Assembly (NCBI GenBank): GCA_032716605.1
Contig: CM064519.1
Span: 29,033,943 to 29,097,942 of the forward strand
Direction: 5' to 3'
From: Paralithodes platypus
Taxonomy: Eukaryota > Arthropoda > Malacostraca > Decapoda > Lithodidae
DNA: 64,000 bases
Below, piece after piece: positions 34,222 through 45,592 of the stretch. The notes below the pieces were generated by a model. The model was not told where the DNA came from. It worked only from the letters and a program-made list of their open reading frames with translations, and searched no databases. Both the position numbers and the translations under genes were made by a program. Numbering within the stretch: position 1 is the first letter of the stretch; the number at the start of each line of letters is the position of its first letter.

Positions 34222-34915
34222 AAAAACCTTGACAACGAAGACCACCACCAAGAAGAGGGAGCTGTGGGCTATTAGTACAGGACTCCCAGTAGGGCCGGGA
34301 GTATAAAATTGGCCTTTAACCATCTACCCATAAAATCCCACAGATCCTGCCTCCCAGTTCCTAACCCAGAGTCTCCTCTTCCGGGGCCATTTGTTCTGAT
34401 CATCCTGCTGCACACTCCGAGAACCATCTGGCAGTCCAGTTAAGCCTGCGTACTCTTTTTCTCCTACTAAAGTTGACTTCATCCAACTGATTCTTGCCCT
34501 ATCCTGCTGCACACTCAGAGAACCATCTGGCAGTCCAGTTAAGCCTGGGAACTTATTTTCACTTACTATAATTAACTTCATCTAACTGATTTTTGTCCTA
34601 TTCCCAAGCCAAAAATCCCAAACCCTTGACAATGAAGAACACCACGAACACCACCAAGAAGAGGGAGCTGTGGGCTATTAGTACGGGACTCCCACTCGGG
34701 CCGGGAGGATAAAATTAGTCTTTAACTCTCTACCCATACAATAGCTCACAGATCCTGCCTCCCAATTCCTGACCCAGTGTCTCCTCTGGCAGGGCCGGTT
34801 GTCCTGCTCATCCTACTGTACACTCTGATAACCATCTGTTAAGCCTGGGCACATTTTTTCTCCTACTAAAATTCACTTAATCCAAATATTTCTTGCCCTA
34901 TCCCCATTTCCCCCC
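34222..34915. repeat. tandem duplication, units of about 390 and 300 bp
   Basis: Both units start near ACCTTGACAA.GAAGA (34222 and 34619), then GAGGGAGCTGTGGGCTATTA, a hairpin GGACTCCC..GGGCCGGGAG, a TATAAAATT or GATAAAATT, and CACAGATCCTGCCTCCCA. The second unit is shorter. This looks like the 3' tail of the retroelement above it. Confidence 0.8.
34402..34599. repeat. 99-bp direct repeat, two copies
   Basis: Copies at 34402-34500 and 34501-34599 share GAGAACCATCTGGCAGTCCA and end in GATTCTTGCCCTA or GATTTTTGTCCTA. The second large unit (34619-34915) has only one copy, which accounts for its shorter length. Confidence 0.85.
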
Positions 34916-34919
34916 TAAC

Positions 34920-35540
34920 CCCCTTTCACAACTATTTTTCGATTCAATTCTATACCACAGTCAGTTCGATCCACTGTTCCTAGTGACCAAGACCTTCTCC
35001 TCCCCCCAGCTCCCCCTGCTGTAGCTACGAGCAATAAGGAAGCACAAAGAGGCGCGGTAAGAAAAGAGACACATGAGTTTGACCAAAGTGAAAGAACGAA
35101 TGAAAGACTGCCTTCAATCATTCCAATGCATTTGCTATAGCTGCCCCCCACCCTCCATAACCCAGAGCTATTAGAGCTGCACGACCCCCTTGTGGCACAC
35201 CTCAAAGATGCATGACAGCTACTTCGAGGAACTGACCATACACTGGGAGACAGAGTTACCATGAGTGTTGAGGGAGGAACTGAGGTGCGAGAAGTGAGTA
35301 CCTCTGCCCAGTACCTCCACGCCCCGCCGACGAGGGCCCTGATGAAGCCACTAATGGAGGCACAGCCGACAACGAGATGATAAGGAAACGAGACGACCTG
35401 GCTTGGATGACCAGCTCCACCACACCTTATGAAAGTTGTATTAGGCGACATAGGGCCGTTAGACGGCCATTTAGAGTACTTGCAGCTGAACTGATAGAGA
35501 CTTGTATGTCCTTGGGGGTGGTCCAAGGACCTTAATCAAT
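34920..35540 (+). pseudogene. degraded retroelement-like coding sequence
   Basis: Plus-strand translation is broken by stops but keeps pieces such as DPLVAHLKDA, LRGTDHTLGDRVTMSVEGGT and RRHRAVRRPFRVLAAELIET. Minus-strand frames are longer (203 codons) but are Ser/Cys-rich shadows. GC content is above background. The family is not recognised. Confidence 0.3.
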
Positions 35541-35830
35541 TGCCTGTAAACTTATTCACTCAACTCCGAGGTTAGCTCCCAAGTTATACCATATCAACTC
35601 ATTAGTCATGCCGAGTATAGCTCTTAGCAGGTAGAGCCCTCGATCATGGTCAGCGGTGACGAGATTGAAGGGATAGACGTTAGGGGTCATTAGGTTAGTA
35701 AACGAGTTAGCTTGCAAAGAGAGAAATAAGTCAATGTTAGGATCTGTCCCGCCCTAAGCAGACAGATAGTAGGAATTATCAACAGAGAGAAGACGAACCT
35801 AGATTTGACAAACTGTCTTCAAGTTAGTAT

Positions 35831-35953
35831 ATAAACACCAAAGGAGTAGGAGCACTTTAATGACAACGTTTCACAGTTGACTTCTTCAGGACCTCAAGAA
35901 GCTATCTGCGAAACGTTGTCAATAAAGTGCTCCTCCTCACTTGGTGTTTATAT
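35831..35953. repeat. palindromic element, about 41-bp arms, GAAACGTTGTC core
   Basis: The left arm runs TAAACACCAA...GGAGCACTTTAATGACAACG; the right runs CGTTGTCAATAAAGTGCTCC...TTGGTGTTTA. Between them are CTTCTTCAGG and CTCAAGAAGCTATCTGCGAA. Similar GAAACGTTGT inverted ends occur near Penelope-like elements, some of which carry hammerhead ribozymes, but the core here does not form a proper stem II. Confidence 0.6.
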
Positions 35954-36099
35954 TCATTCTGTCAACTTTTCTAAGTTATTTCAACAGATTAACTTCATCC
36001 CATTGATCAGGTTAAAAATTTAATTAACTAAGAGATTAACCACTTGTCTTAAAAGCAAAGGTTTATTGTTGTATTCGAGTTAGTTTGTATATAAGTGTG

Positions 36100-36467
36100 T
36101 ATTCATTTATTACCGAGTGAAAGTATTGTATGTAAGGTTGTTGCCAGGTAAGTACTATAGGCTATTGTCTACACGAGCACAGCCAGTATCTACTTATCAC
36201 TGATATCATACTGTGTATTGCTGTTTTTGTTTGTACTGTGTTCTGTGTATTCTGGTTTAATTCCCTTAAAGTTAATAACACTATTTTGTATACCTATGTT
36301 ATCATTTGTTTCTGTTATCCAGCTGAGCATGAAGTGGACCCTACCATTATTAGAATTGGTAGAACATTGGTGACAAGCGGTGGTCTCAGCTCAGTAACCG
36401 GACAAGTATATACCAAATATACAACATAATCTTTGATAACAACGAGCACAAAACGGTCATATACAGA
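36100..36467 (+). other. possible end of a 5' LTR and primer-binding region
   Basis: AT-rich sequence with TTAATAACACTATTTTG leads to ...GGTAGAACA at 36365, directly followed by TTGGTGACAAGCGG, the type of junction seen between an LTR (ending in CA) and a primer-binding site. A gag-like frame opens 100 bases later. No matching LTR start or second LTR was found, so this is weak. Confidence 0.25.
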
Positions 36468-37480
36468 ATGGCTTCCGTAACGAACCTACAACATGCGTCA
36501 TACAGCCCAGAGACTTGGGAAATAGGAGCCTGGATCCAACTCATTGAAGTGCGATTAAACACCATGCCAGATATTAATGACCAACAGAAATTAGCTCTTG
36601 GGTGTCATTCTTGGGGTTCCATGCCCAAAGGGTGATTGACTCAATCAAAGCTAAAACAACGTGGGATGAGCTAAGACCCTACATTCAAGCCCTCAATGAC
36701 CCCCAATGAAGCCAAAGCGCGAAGCAAAGACCTAGTACTCGAAGAGAAGTTCAATAATATTATACTCAAGTCCCTCAGACTAGCCTATACAAAATAGCCC
36801 GCCCAGATCTTGAACAGATCGCCCTGAACAAAGTAGTCTAGGTTACCATCACCGCCCGCATTCCCCCTCACTTAAGAGTACACATTAAAGGGAAGGAACG
36901 CACGTACCTTGACCAAGACCTAAATATTCTGAAAGCATATATGTCTAGCATCCCCCCCCCCCACCCCTTCACAATCGCCCCAATCAGAAGGGCTGCTCCC
37001 CACAAAATATATCAAAGAAACTCCAACGTTCGAGAATAATAAATTTGATAGCAACCCGAGAGCACCGCCGTGCTCTTGCCTTATTCCGACAAGTCATGAA
37101 GGCAAAAAAAAAAAAAAAAACGCCTAATGACACAGACCAAGAAAATAGACCTACGCGTCAATTTAAATTCTATCGATGCGGCGGCCGAGAACACATGAAC
37201 CGAGAATGCCCCACACCTAAGGATTTTTCAATGGCTCCCAGGCCGCCTTGGGCCTGGGAGCTATTCAGGACTATTCCCTTCCACCCCCCACCCCTGTTGT
37301 TCGCGATTTCAGTACACGGTGTCACCAAAACCCTCCATGAGTTAAAAGCTGGCACTGTTCATGCCGCACTCACAGTCATGGACATGCCCCTCCCCGAAAA
37401 ATTTACGGCTACCTAGGATGGGGCATTCTATCCGGGTACGAGGCTTGCCTAGAACTAGGCGCTCACCATCTGACACTCCG
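36468..37480 (+). pseudogene. retrotransposon gag with degraded zinc knuckle
   Basis: ATG at 36468 opens MASVTNLQHASYSPETWEIG and AWIQLIEVRLNTMPDINDQQ; after a frameshift comes VIDSIKAKTTWDELRPYIQ. This pattern fits a retrotransposon capsid domain. Around 37166-37210 FYRCGGREHMNREC is a CX2CX4HX4C knuckle with the first Cys replaced by Phe. Poly-A (about 37104-37121) lies just upstream of the knuckle. After it come VHGVTKTLHELKAGTVHAAL and a stop. Several stops and frameshifts make it dead. RT is not seen downstream. Confidence 0.55.
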
Positions 37481-38085
37481 GAAATGCGAGCCCCTTAAAG
37501 AACCCTTTGTGATACTAATTATATTTTGTAACTTTCTTTCTAAAAATAAGTATAACTTATGTTTATAGGAGACTCGCCCTCCTCCAACATCGCTTTTATT
37601 GTTATAAAGTATATACACATGAATGGCAAATCCACCACAGTATAGTGAATAATATGAAGGATTTCGTAATATTTCTATTTCACCGATCAAGTGTAAAAGT
37701 GATTTTTGCCCATATTATGCTATGAAGTTAAAAATAGATGTGGCTTGCTGAATTCTTAACCTATTTACCTATATACATGGCATTTTCAAAGTAACTGCTC
37801 ATTATAATCCGAAATATAGATAAAGAAAACACTGCCGATATTCCAAATTTTGTCTCCAAATATAATAAGTGGGGCTCTCCAATGTGCTTGTGAATCTTTG
37901 ACCGTTTTCAGAGCTACTTCGATGCAGCTATGGTGTAGCTAACTGGTATACTAGCGCACACTATTTCAATTCTCTAAATATATATTCTGGGAAACCCCCC
38001 CCCCCCCCCCCGAGTACCCCAGCTAAGTCTCATCTCCATATTCCCAAGGAATTGAGGGATAAAGGGACCCAGACTTAAAAATAAC

Positions 38086-38120
<35 letters not shown>

Positions 38121-38883
38121 AACTAAAATAAGAAAATAGAATAAACAATAAATACAAAAACTAACAAGTAACTATAACTAACAACTAATTACAAACTAAC
38201 TAACACACTACAAACAAGCCAAGTTTAAATAAATATATATATATACAGTATATATGTATACAGTATATATATATATATATATTGGCTATGCTAAAGATAC
38301 GAGCTTTGTAGGTCTTTGACAACTATAATATTCTTTGAGTTTGCCCATTCCCCACGAATTAAAAAGAGGAAGACCTACATCTAAAAATAGTAGTCTAGAA
38401 TCAATTTGTTATTTTTTTTTTTGGAGAAATCACAATAAACTAAATCATCAGAGATGGATAGCCCACTTCAAGAACCAACGAGAATCAAACTTGCGATCCA
38501 TATATCCAAGCACAAAGGTTCAATTTTACATCTTAAATATGTTTAAGGTTGACACAATTGAATAATGCCCTTAACTGTTCTGAATCTTGAAAACTGTGAT
38601 CATCGGTAGCAAAAGGATAGACAGACGCACACCATTTTTAGAATATTTAATAGATTATGTTTAAAGCGGGCAGTGTTCTGTCTTTATACCAGTAACAAAT
38701 TAATTAAACAATATTTTGCCAACACTATCGCACCAATCATGCAATACATGCACCTCACTATTCCCCAGCATAATCCACAAACAGATACTTATCATATTCC
38801 ACTTTAAGCATGCCTAGCTATTATACACGAACTATCAAACACCTTACCCTACTACACCGCATTACCTCCAATCAAATGACTGC
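37481..38883. other. non-coding DNA with homopolymer and AAAT repeats
   Basis: C17 at about 37996-38012, (AAAT)n at about 38081-38121, and (TA)n with CAGTATA interruptions at 38233-38282. No gene seen. Confidence 0.6.
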
Positions 38884-39219
38884 TTAACGGGAGGTTTTTA
38901 GTTTGGTCCGTAGATATCCTTCAAGCTTAAGATTACACCCCCTTGAGCCCCTTTAAAGATAAATTTGTACATTTTTCGGTAGAAAAATGTCCCGGCTGAA
39001 AGCCGGTTCCTCTTAAATTACAGGCTCGCTATCGCTCGCCAGAATAAAATCGACACCTAAATGGCACGAAAGGTCTTAAAATTGACATAAATGGGTTGAA
39101 AGTTCTTAAAATCGTCAAAATAATGGGGCGAACGTCTTAACATTAGGAAAACAATGGGGCTAAACATGAGGGAGAAAGGAGTCAAGAAAAAAATCCCTCA
39201 AGTGGATATCTCCCCTTAA
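38884..39219 (+). mobile_element. TTAA-flanked MITE, family 1, copy 3 (336 bp, best copy)
   Basis: TTAACGGGAGGTTTTTAG opens at 38884 and ATATCTCCCCTTAA closes at 39219. Hairpin 1, ACATTTTTC-GGTA-GAAAAATGT, is at 38969-38990 (9-base perfect stem); hairpin 2, CCGGC-TGAAA-GCCGG, at 38992-39006; then GGCTCGCTATCGCTCGCCAG at 39023-39042, CGACACCTAAATGGCACGAA and GGGCTAAACATGAGGGA. No protein. Confidence 0.85.
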
Positions 39220-39263
39220 CCGCTTCAACTAGATGACAGTTGAAACGGTTAAGGGGAGATATC
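39205..39263. repeat. 26-bp-arm hairpin at the right edge of MITE copy 3
   Basis: GATATCTCCCCTTAACCGCT...AACT (39205-39230) and its inverse AGTTGAAACGGTTAAGGGGA...TATC (39238-39263) match at 25 of 26 positions, with the loop AGATGAC. The left arm is the MITE terminus plus its flank, so the right arm is an inverted copy of that junction. Confidence 0.9.
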
Positions 39264-39275
39264 CAACTAGATGAC

Positions 39276-39793
39276 AGGGCGGGTGCCCGACCCCGAAAGG
39301 GGTTGAAATAGGGGAGCTATCCCCCCGCCAAATGCGGCTTTCGAGGGACTTTTCTAGCTGATGCTGAGAGGATTGGGTTCTAGTCATGTGGTGATGGGCT
39401 GGTCTATCAGAGTGAGAACTGAGCGATCTCTGCCATACTCATAGCTTACTCTGACTGTTCCTTTAACTTATATATTTTCTAGATCTCAAGTGACGGCGTC
39501 TTTTCCGTGGATTGACCTCCCAATCTACCAAGATTGGAATCCAAAGCGTCACATTTTTCCCTTGGCCCTCAACTTTCTCTTCATAATTGCTGTGGGGCAC
39601 AGGGCCCTGGGTGGGGCTTTGGTTTCCCGGGCGTTTCCGCACCCTCCTCAGCTCCCCGCCATGGAGTGGCTTCGGTCACCCAGGCTTTATTGTGGTCGGC
39701 AGGGAGGGTTCTGTGGGGGCGCTCGGTTATGGCCTTGGAATTGCTCGGGGCCTTGGGGCTGTTCGGCCAGGCAGCTTGGGGAACAACAACAAC
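39276..39793 (+). mobile_element. retroposon with (AAC)n tail and 11-bp target duplication
   Basis: The segment is flanked by AACTAGATGAC at 39265-39275 and 39794-39804. It is GC-rich compared with its surroundings, starts AGGGCGGGTGCCCGACC, and ends in GGGGAACAACAACAAC, a simple-repeat tail as in some SINEs and LINEs. Overlapping open frames of about 90-110 codons inside are not recognised. No RNA polymerase III boxes were found with confidence. Confidence 0.6.
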
Positions 39794-39804
39794 AACTAGA
39801 TGAC

Positions 39805-42183
39805 TATTTTCTTGGATAATTATGTTGCCAGATAATTTCATAAAGCTTAGCTCCAGAATATTATAAAACACAACATAGCACACAGTTAACTCTCTAGCTC
39901 TGCCAGGCACTTAGAAAGTTGAACACAATCATATGGGGAATGCCTGGCTGAAACAAAATATGGTGTCATCTGACTGAAAGGGTTCAAAATGAATGTCTTT
40001 GGCCCGTTTAATACTTTCGCTAACAAGTGATGCATGCTTGTTTTAACAAAATATATATAATTTCAGATTAATCTCACCAAATCAATGTATAAAGAGAAAT
40101 TGCGCAATTAGATTGTTTCATGTTGGTAGGCCTATTGAGTATTATGTTTAAATGGTGAGAACACGAAACAAAGGCGATATCCTAGGACTTATTGACGCAA
40201 TAATGTATATGAAAAAAAAAAATAGATTTTCGAAGTATATTCCGTCACAGAATGAATAATAACCGATCAAGTCTATGGGAATAAAGCAAACATTTCCAGA
40301 GTAGATTCGCCACATTATCGAATTAGAGGAAACAAAGATGGACAAAAGCTATTGGGGCCTAACAAAATCATCCAAAGTGATCATGCTCATCTTTTCTCGA
40401 GAATACATTTTTCCTAGAAGTCTTCCTATGAATGATATTTATCTTGCCTAATCGTATAACTATTCTAAAGGTTTCCCTGTAAATTATTCCTATTTATAAA
40501 TATTAATGGCTTAGCAGATATTCAGTACCTTAGCTCTACGATTCCAAGAGTTACTTCCGAATCTAAAGGACATCATTTGAAGGTAACTTCAGTAGATTCA
40601 AGTAAGTGTTTGTTATACTGCCCACTATTTCTTAAGACTTTCTATAGACATTTATTGCCCCTTTCAATCAATACATTTATATAATAATTATATATATCGT
40701 ATTAACTACATTATAGCTTAGATAATGTCCACGTGTTGGTGTATGAAAGCTAGTTTCTTAAATAAGTAACATACTTTGTGACTAACCATGTGGTTGTATA
40801 TGCCCATTAAAGTCGGTAGCCTAGATTATGTAGTGAACAATATACTGTACAGGTAAAGGATAGCATCATATATCGTCAGGGGTAGTTATTTTACTCATCT
40901 TCACAGCACAAAATACCACTTTATAGACTTCATATGATATTTTGTAAATGTTCCTCTTCCTTTCCAACTTCCACATATATTCAGTTGGCCACATAAGTTC
41001 TGTTCCGCGTCGTGATCCTATGTATGTTAGTACAATTATTATGAATTAATTGCGAGTGTAGTTTCTTTTAATTGTCAATTGGCTAGTCAGATACGTTAAC
41101 CACTCCATAAAAATCTACTCGTAATTCAATAACGCGCATTATATTTCCATGTATAAGATCACGGAGAGGAACAGAACTAATATGGACAACTGTACAATCG
41201 CCGACAGATAAAGGCGGTACAGATTTGCTTTACCAATTCTGACACACCGATGAAATATTCTGAAACATTTCCTTTAGACATGTCGAAGTCAGTGTTTTCC
41301 CTCATTGATAACACTTTCGAGTGTATTGTAAAATAATATACTAGCTACTTGTGCAGGCGGTTGTATCTGAGCAGTCCTCATTCATGTTAAAAGTACATTC
41401 ACAAGCTATAATTAGCATGCACCCATTTAAATCTGTATCGAATACAAAATACCGTGCTAGATAGTATGGTGGTATAAAACGTCCCTATGTCTTCAGAGTT
41501 TCAAGTACCGGTATAAACGTTGGAAGATTCCAATAAGTTTATCCTTATCATGGAACGTGAGTGTACAGATAACGTTATGACCAACAGCAAGAGCTACTTA
41601 CAAGTTTTCATACAAATGACGTCTCCCAAAATGTGGTAAGAGTCTCCAGCGAATAACAAATACCACCATTCTTTGTTGTACTTACTCCATCGATTAGCTG
41701 TAGTAGTAATTTTTGAAGCAAGTTTACATGCGTCCTCTGCCACACAAGTAAACGCGCGCACATACACATATACACCCACATACACATTAGTAGAATGAAG
41801 ATGGTCTCCTCCTTGACCTTTCAGCAAATGTCATAGGGTACAGAAAACAAGACAAAAAACAAAAACAAAAACAGTAATGATGAATACAACAAAGAATTAA
41901 AGGGCACTATAGAGTTTGTTTTTCCAGGCTATTAAGAAACAGGTAATCCCTTCAAGCCCAGGACGTAAGTTCTATATTATTCGGATTACAATTAGGCGAT
42001 TTCCTTTAACTTATAATCTACCTCTTTAACTAATAGGTGTAAATTCGATCTTAGTGCTTAATGGAATATCTATCTGGATTTTTTGTATTGCAAAGTTTAT
42101 ATATCAATCGGAGAGATTTACAGTGAATGTACAATGCACAGTACCTTTTCATAGAACATTAGTTTTCTCATTTTTAGAATACA
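39805..42183. other. AT-rich non-coding DNA
   Basis: No gene, RNA or repeat landmark found apart from short (CA)-rich runs near 41755-41790. Confidence 0.5.

Positions 42184-42210
<27 letters not shown>
42184..42210. repeat. (GT)n microsatellite
   Basis: About 13 GT units. Confidence 0.95.
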
Positions 42211-42215
<5 letters not shown>

Positions 42216-42339
42216 ACTCAAGTTACTTACTCTAGTTGTATTGCGGGAGTGAGCATGCTCGTTATTTCCCGCCTCCTATATGTGTAGGTGTTATATGTAT
42301 CGTTGGAATGGCTGTGGATGTGTGTGTAGTCTGTATTTT

Positions 42340-42645
42340 TAGCCCATTGGCGACATCGGAAACGAAGGCTTAGGGTGGATCTGTATGGTACCATTCTCAC
42401 TATAGACGGTACCGTCTCGCCCGAAGGCTTAGGTAGCCATCAGCTTAGGTGAACCATATGATACCCATCTCGCCTTGTACCATTTTTGCCAACTCCAGAT
42501 GGGACGTCACAACGTCGTACACTTATTCCAGGTACCTATTTACAGCTAGGTGAACTGAGGCGAACACATGAAAGGAGACAAGCCCAATTTGTCTCCGCCC
42601 GGCCGGGGATTGAACCCCCGACCCCTCGTGTGTGAGACGAGAGCG

Positions 42646-42650
<5 letters not shown>
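42340..42650 (-). repeat. tRNA-Val-derived SINE with truncated head
   Basis: On the minus strand AGCGCTCTCGTCTCACAC then ACGAGGGGTCGGGGGTTCAA forms a tRNA anticodon arm (CTCGT-CTCACAC-ACGAG, anticodon CAC, Val) and a B box (GGTTCAATCCC). A conserved-looking body follows (TTCACCTAGCTGTAAATAGG then TACCTGG), a type of central domain seen in many invertebrate SINEs. The A box would be near 42655-42670, but that place is a (TG)n array (42646-42691). Confidence 0.65.

Positions 42651-42691
<41 letters not shown>
42646..42691. repeat. (TG)n microsatellite at SINE 5' end
   Basis: About 23 TG units, directly abutting the D-arm remnant of the tRNA-Val SINE. Confidence 0.95.
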
Positions 42692-42692
<1 letters not shown>

Positions 42693-43091
42693 GAAAGTTC
42701 ATGTATCATCGATGTTCTTTTTTGTTCTCTATGTGTATGGAGACAGAAGGCAAAGCGGTCTGTAGCATGATCTATTTCAGGTATCTTTTATTTTTGTTTT
42801 ATTTTTATTTTTTCAGCTACACTTTTAATAATAATGCTCAAATGAAAACAACATTGATCGAATAACAACCACACTTTTATTATATTTAAAACTGAAAAAA
42901 GTTACTTCGAGCATAGAATTGGATACACACCCTCGGCAATAGTATGTATGTAGGTAGGTGTGTATATGTGTAGGTGTGCTCCAGGGACTATGGTGAGTGT
43001 GCTTAAGTTGGTGTGAATTAAAAGTATTATGTGGGTTAAGGTTACTTTAGCATAGTGCTGTGTAGGTGGATGTCAACAGGTCCGATTCTAA

Positions 43092-43095
<4 letters not shown>

Positions 43096-43162
<67 letters not shown>

Positions 43163-43457
43163 CATGCCAGCCTGTATACGCCTGGGAGGGTGTATTCACA
43201 CTAAAGTCTACGGGAATTAAACACCACAGTCCAGTGATTTTGGAGTAGGTTGCGTCACAATATGGCATCATTTTAAATACAGACAACAGAAAGCCATTGG
43301 AGCCTATCATACATATTTTCAAAATATGCCTATTTATTCTTAGATATATTAGTGCCATATACCTCTTAGAGTACAAGGTATTAGGCCTTATACTTCCAGC
43401 TATCGTAAAACACCGTTTGTGTTTGATTTCGTACATTCTTTATGTTGCATGTCTAGG

Positions 43458-43548
<91 letters not shown>
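43096..43548. repeat. two long (GT)n arrays
   Basis: (GT)n at about 43096-43160 and about 43459-43548, same orientation, about 300 bases apart. The second is followed by TCATCAAAGGGTTAATG, a family 2-like terminus. Confidence 0.95.
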
Positions 43549-43551
<3 letters not shown>

Positions 43552-45159
43552 CATCAAAGGGTTAATGAGGCATATTTTTTCGGTTTATGACGCTTACTTA
43601 AGACGTTAAGAATAACCTCAGTAGACTCCTCATCACGTGCGAGTTAAGGAGGCGAAGTAAACGTCTGTAAGAAACTCGTACTTAGGCTTGTTTATAATTA
43701 CTGTAAGGTACACCCGGATTGCATTGTTCCCAGATAATCTATGAGCAACTATACTCGGTTTCATTTCATCTGACAGTAAATTGAATCCCTTAGCAGCTAA
43801 TTTCTCTATATTTAATGAACAAATATGAAACTACCACGTCTCCGCATCATATTATGACCAATTACAGTATATAAAACAAACACCATATTTCACTACAAGA
43901 TCTACAACATAACTGTGAAATCTTGGTGGAAACTTTGCAATTTACCGTCAGTGACAGGAAACAGAGTATAGGAGCATTCAAGATAAACAGTAACTCAGTC
44001 ATGCTAGTCTTCAAATGTCTGGAGTAACCCTATTGCTATTGCTCTCAATTTTTTTTAGGATTGTCAACATTATGGTTTGCTCTCTGATCTTTACACGAAT
44101 TTTCATCAAGGGCGTCAAAATGTTTTTGAATCCGGGTATGTATCCGGAATCAAAGTATCATAGACAAGTTTGATTGGTCGATTGATAATTAAAAAACATG
44201 GCACCGCAATAACAACGTCATATGGCACCGTATACACTAAAACAAAAACATGATCGGAAACAAAAACTTATAACTGTAGGATGAATAGGAAATATCAATG
44301 TAAAAAATAAAATAATGCAGTCATAAAACAGTGAAAGAGGGCAGCCTCCTTCAAAAATAAAAATAATTAGTTTCAAGGGGTACCAGTCCCAGAGCATGAT
44401 CAGAAACAAAGTTGATCGTTCCATCTTAAATTAATATAAATTCTTGTCTAATGTGTTGATGTAGGCTACTTTTTAACAAATGTTTACAGACACGCACAAA
44501 AATCATGTTTTATTGAGATGTCACCCGTACATATTTGTGTAAGAGGAAAGCGTATGTTCATTGAACCGAGTAAGTTGTTTAATTGACTTGAAGGTCAGGT
44601 TGTGAACAGATACACAGGCTATGGTATTTAACATATATTAATCATTCGTGGCAGTAAGAGGCACTCGAGGCTACCTTCATTGAATTAGAACATAAACATT
44701 CTACAAAGTAATACTAATCCATCAGCAGCAACACTACAATGAATAGCATAGATAATGAATACGAATAGAATTTAGTATTTTCAGTGAGTTACCCCAAGAA
44801 GGCAAAATTGCGTAGTTTAAATTCGCAATGGGGGCGTGGTAATGGAGGTGTTGTAGGAGGCAGACATTGAAGTCATTAACTTAAACTCTTACTACAAGAA
44901 CAGAATCATCCAGGTTTAACAAAGTAAAGTCGATGATGGAAAGGCTTAAGGATAGGCGTGTGTTTTTTTTTTAAATAACCTTCGTAAGGGCCTATCAAGG
45001 GACTCTGAAAGACAAAGCCAATGTAGCTAATGTGTCCGTCCAGATATGATCCGGCCTGCGTCGTGTGCAGGGCGATCGTCTCTTCTGGATTACTGGTTTT
45101 CTTTGTTGCTCCTTCTCTGAGCTGCTTCAATGACTGGTAATAGTGAGGGGTTGATTTAC
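43549..45159. other. non-coding DNA, no clear gene
   Basis: A 74-codon minus-strand frame at 44906-45130 is of moderate complexity but unrecognised. Nothing else seen. Confidence 0.45.
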
Positions 45160-45575
45160 CCCAACTAGAAGTTGGCAGAGCTACTCATGCCATTGCTGAG
45201 AATTTCAAGCATAGCCGAAATGAGCTACCTCACTCGTAACCAGAGTGGTGGAGATACTCCGTTGGCTGAGAATCTCAAGCCAACCTGAATGAGATGCTCA
45301 AGACAGGGATTAAACAACTGTAGCCACTGGTTGGATGAATCTTCTCATATAAATAGCTATATTAGCTAAGCTAAACCTGAATGAGCTAATCAAAACGGGG
45401 GTTAGGATACCTCATAACCAGAGGAACGGAGATGCTCACATTGTTGGCCGAGAATCTCAGGCCTCACTGAATTAGTTAATCTAGACAGGGGTTAGATAAC
45501 TAACCACAGGTTGGATGAAGCTGCTCACATCCGTGCCGGAATAGCCAGGTTTAACCCTACTCAAAACGGGGTCTC
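45160..45575. repeat. tandem repeat, about 2.4 units of 160-180 bp
   Basis: The unit has GGAGAT.CTC..., GGC(T/C)GAGAATCTCA.GCC, (C)TGAAT, CAGGG(G)TTA, GGTTGGATGAA..TGCTCA and CAAAACGGGG. Full units are at about 45237-45412 and 45414-45572, with a partial one from 45170. GAGAATCTCA is itself nearly palindromic. Confidence 0.7.
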
Positions 45576-45592
45576 GCTGCCGAAGAGATAAT

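Noticed and set aside
34915..35526. 203-codon minus-strand frame
   Set aside because: Ser/Cys-rich and without recognisable domains; the plus strand, though broken, looks more like a retroelement protein, so this is probably an antisense shadow.
35850..35925. Active hammerhead ribozyme
   Set aside because: CTGAAGA and GAAAC are present but the intervening bases do not form a stable stem II, and the second arm has CTCAAGA in place of CTGANGA.
39490..39819. Overlapping 70-110 codon frames on both strands
   Set aside because: They fall inside the GC-rich retroposon bounded by AACTAGATGAC; several frames are open at once because of composition, and one ends in poly-Asn from the (AAC)n tail.
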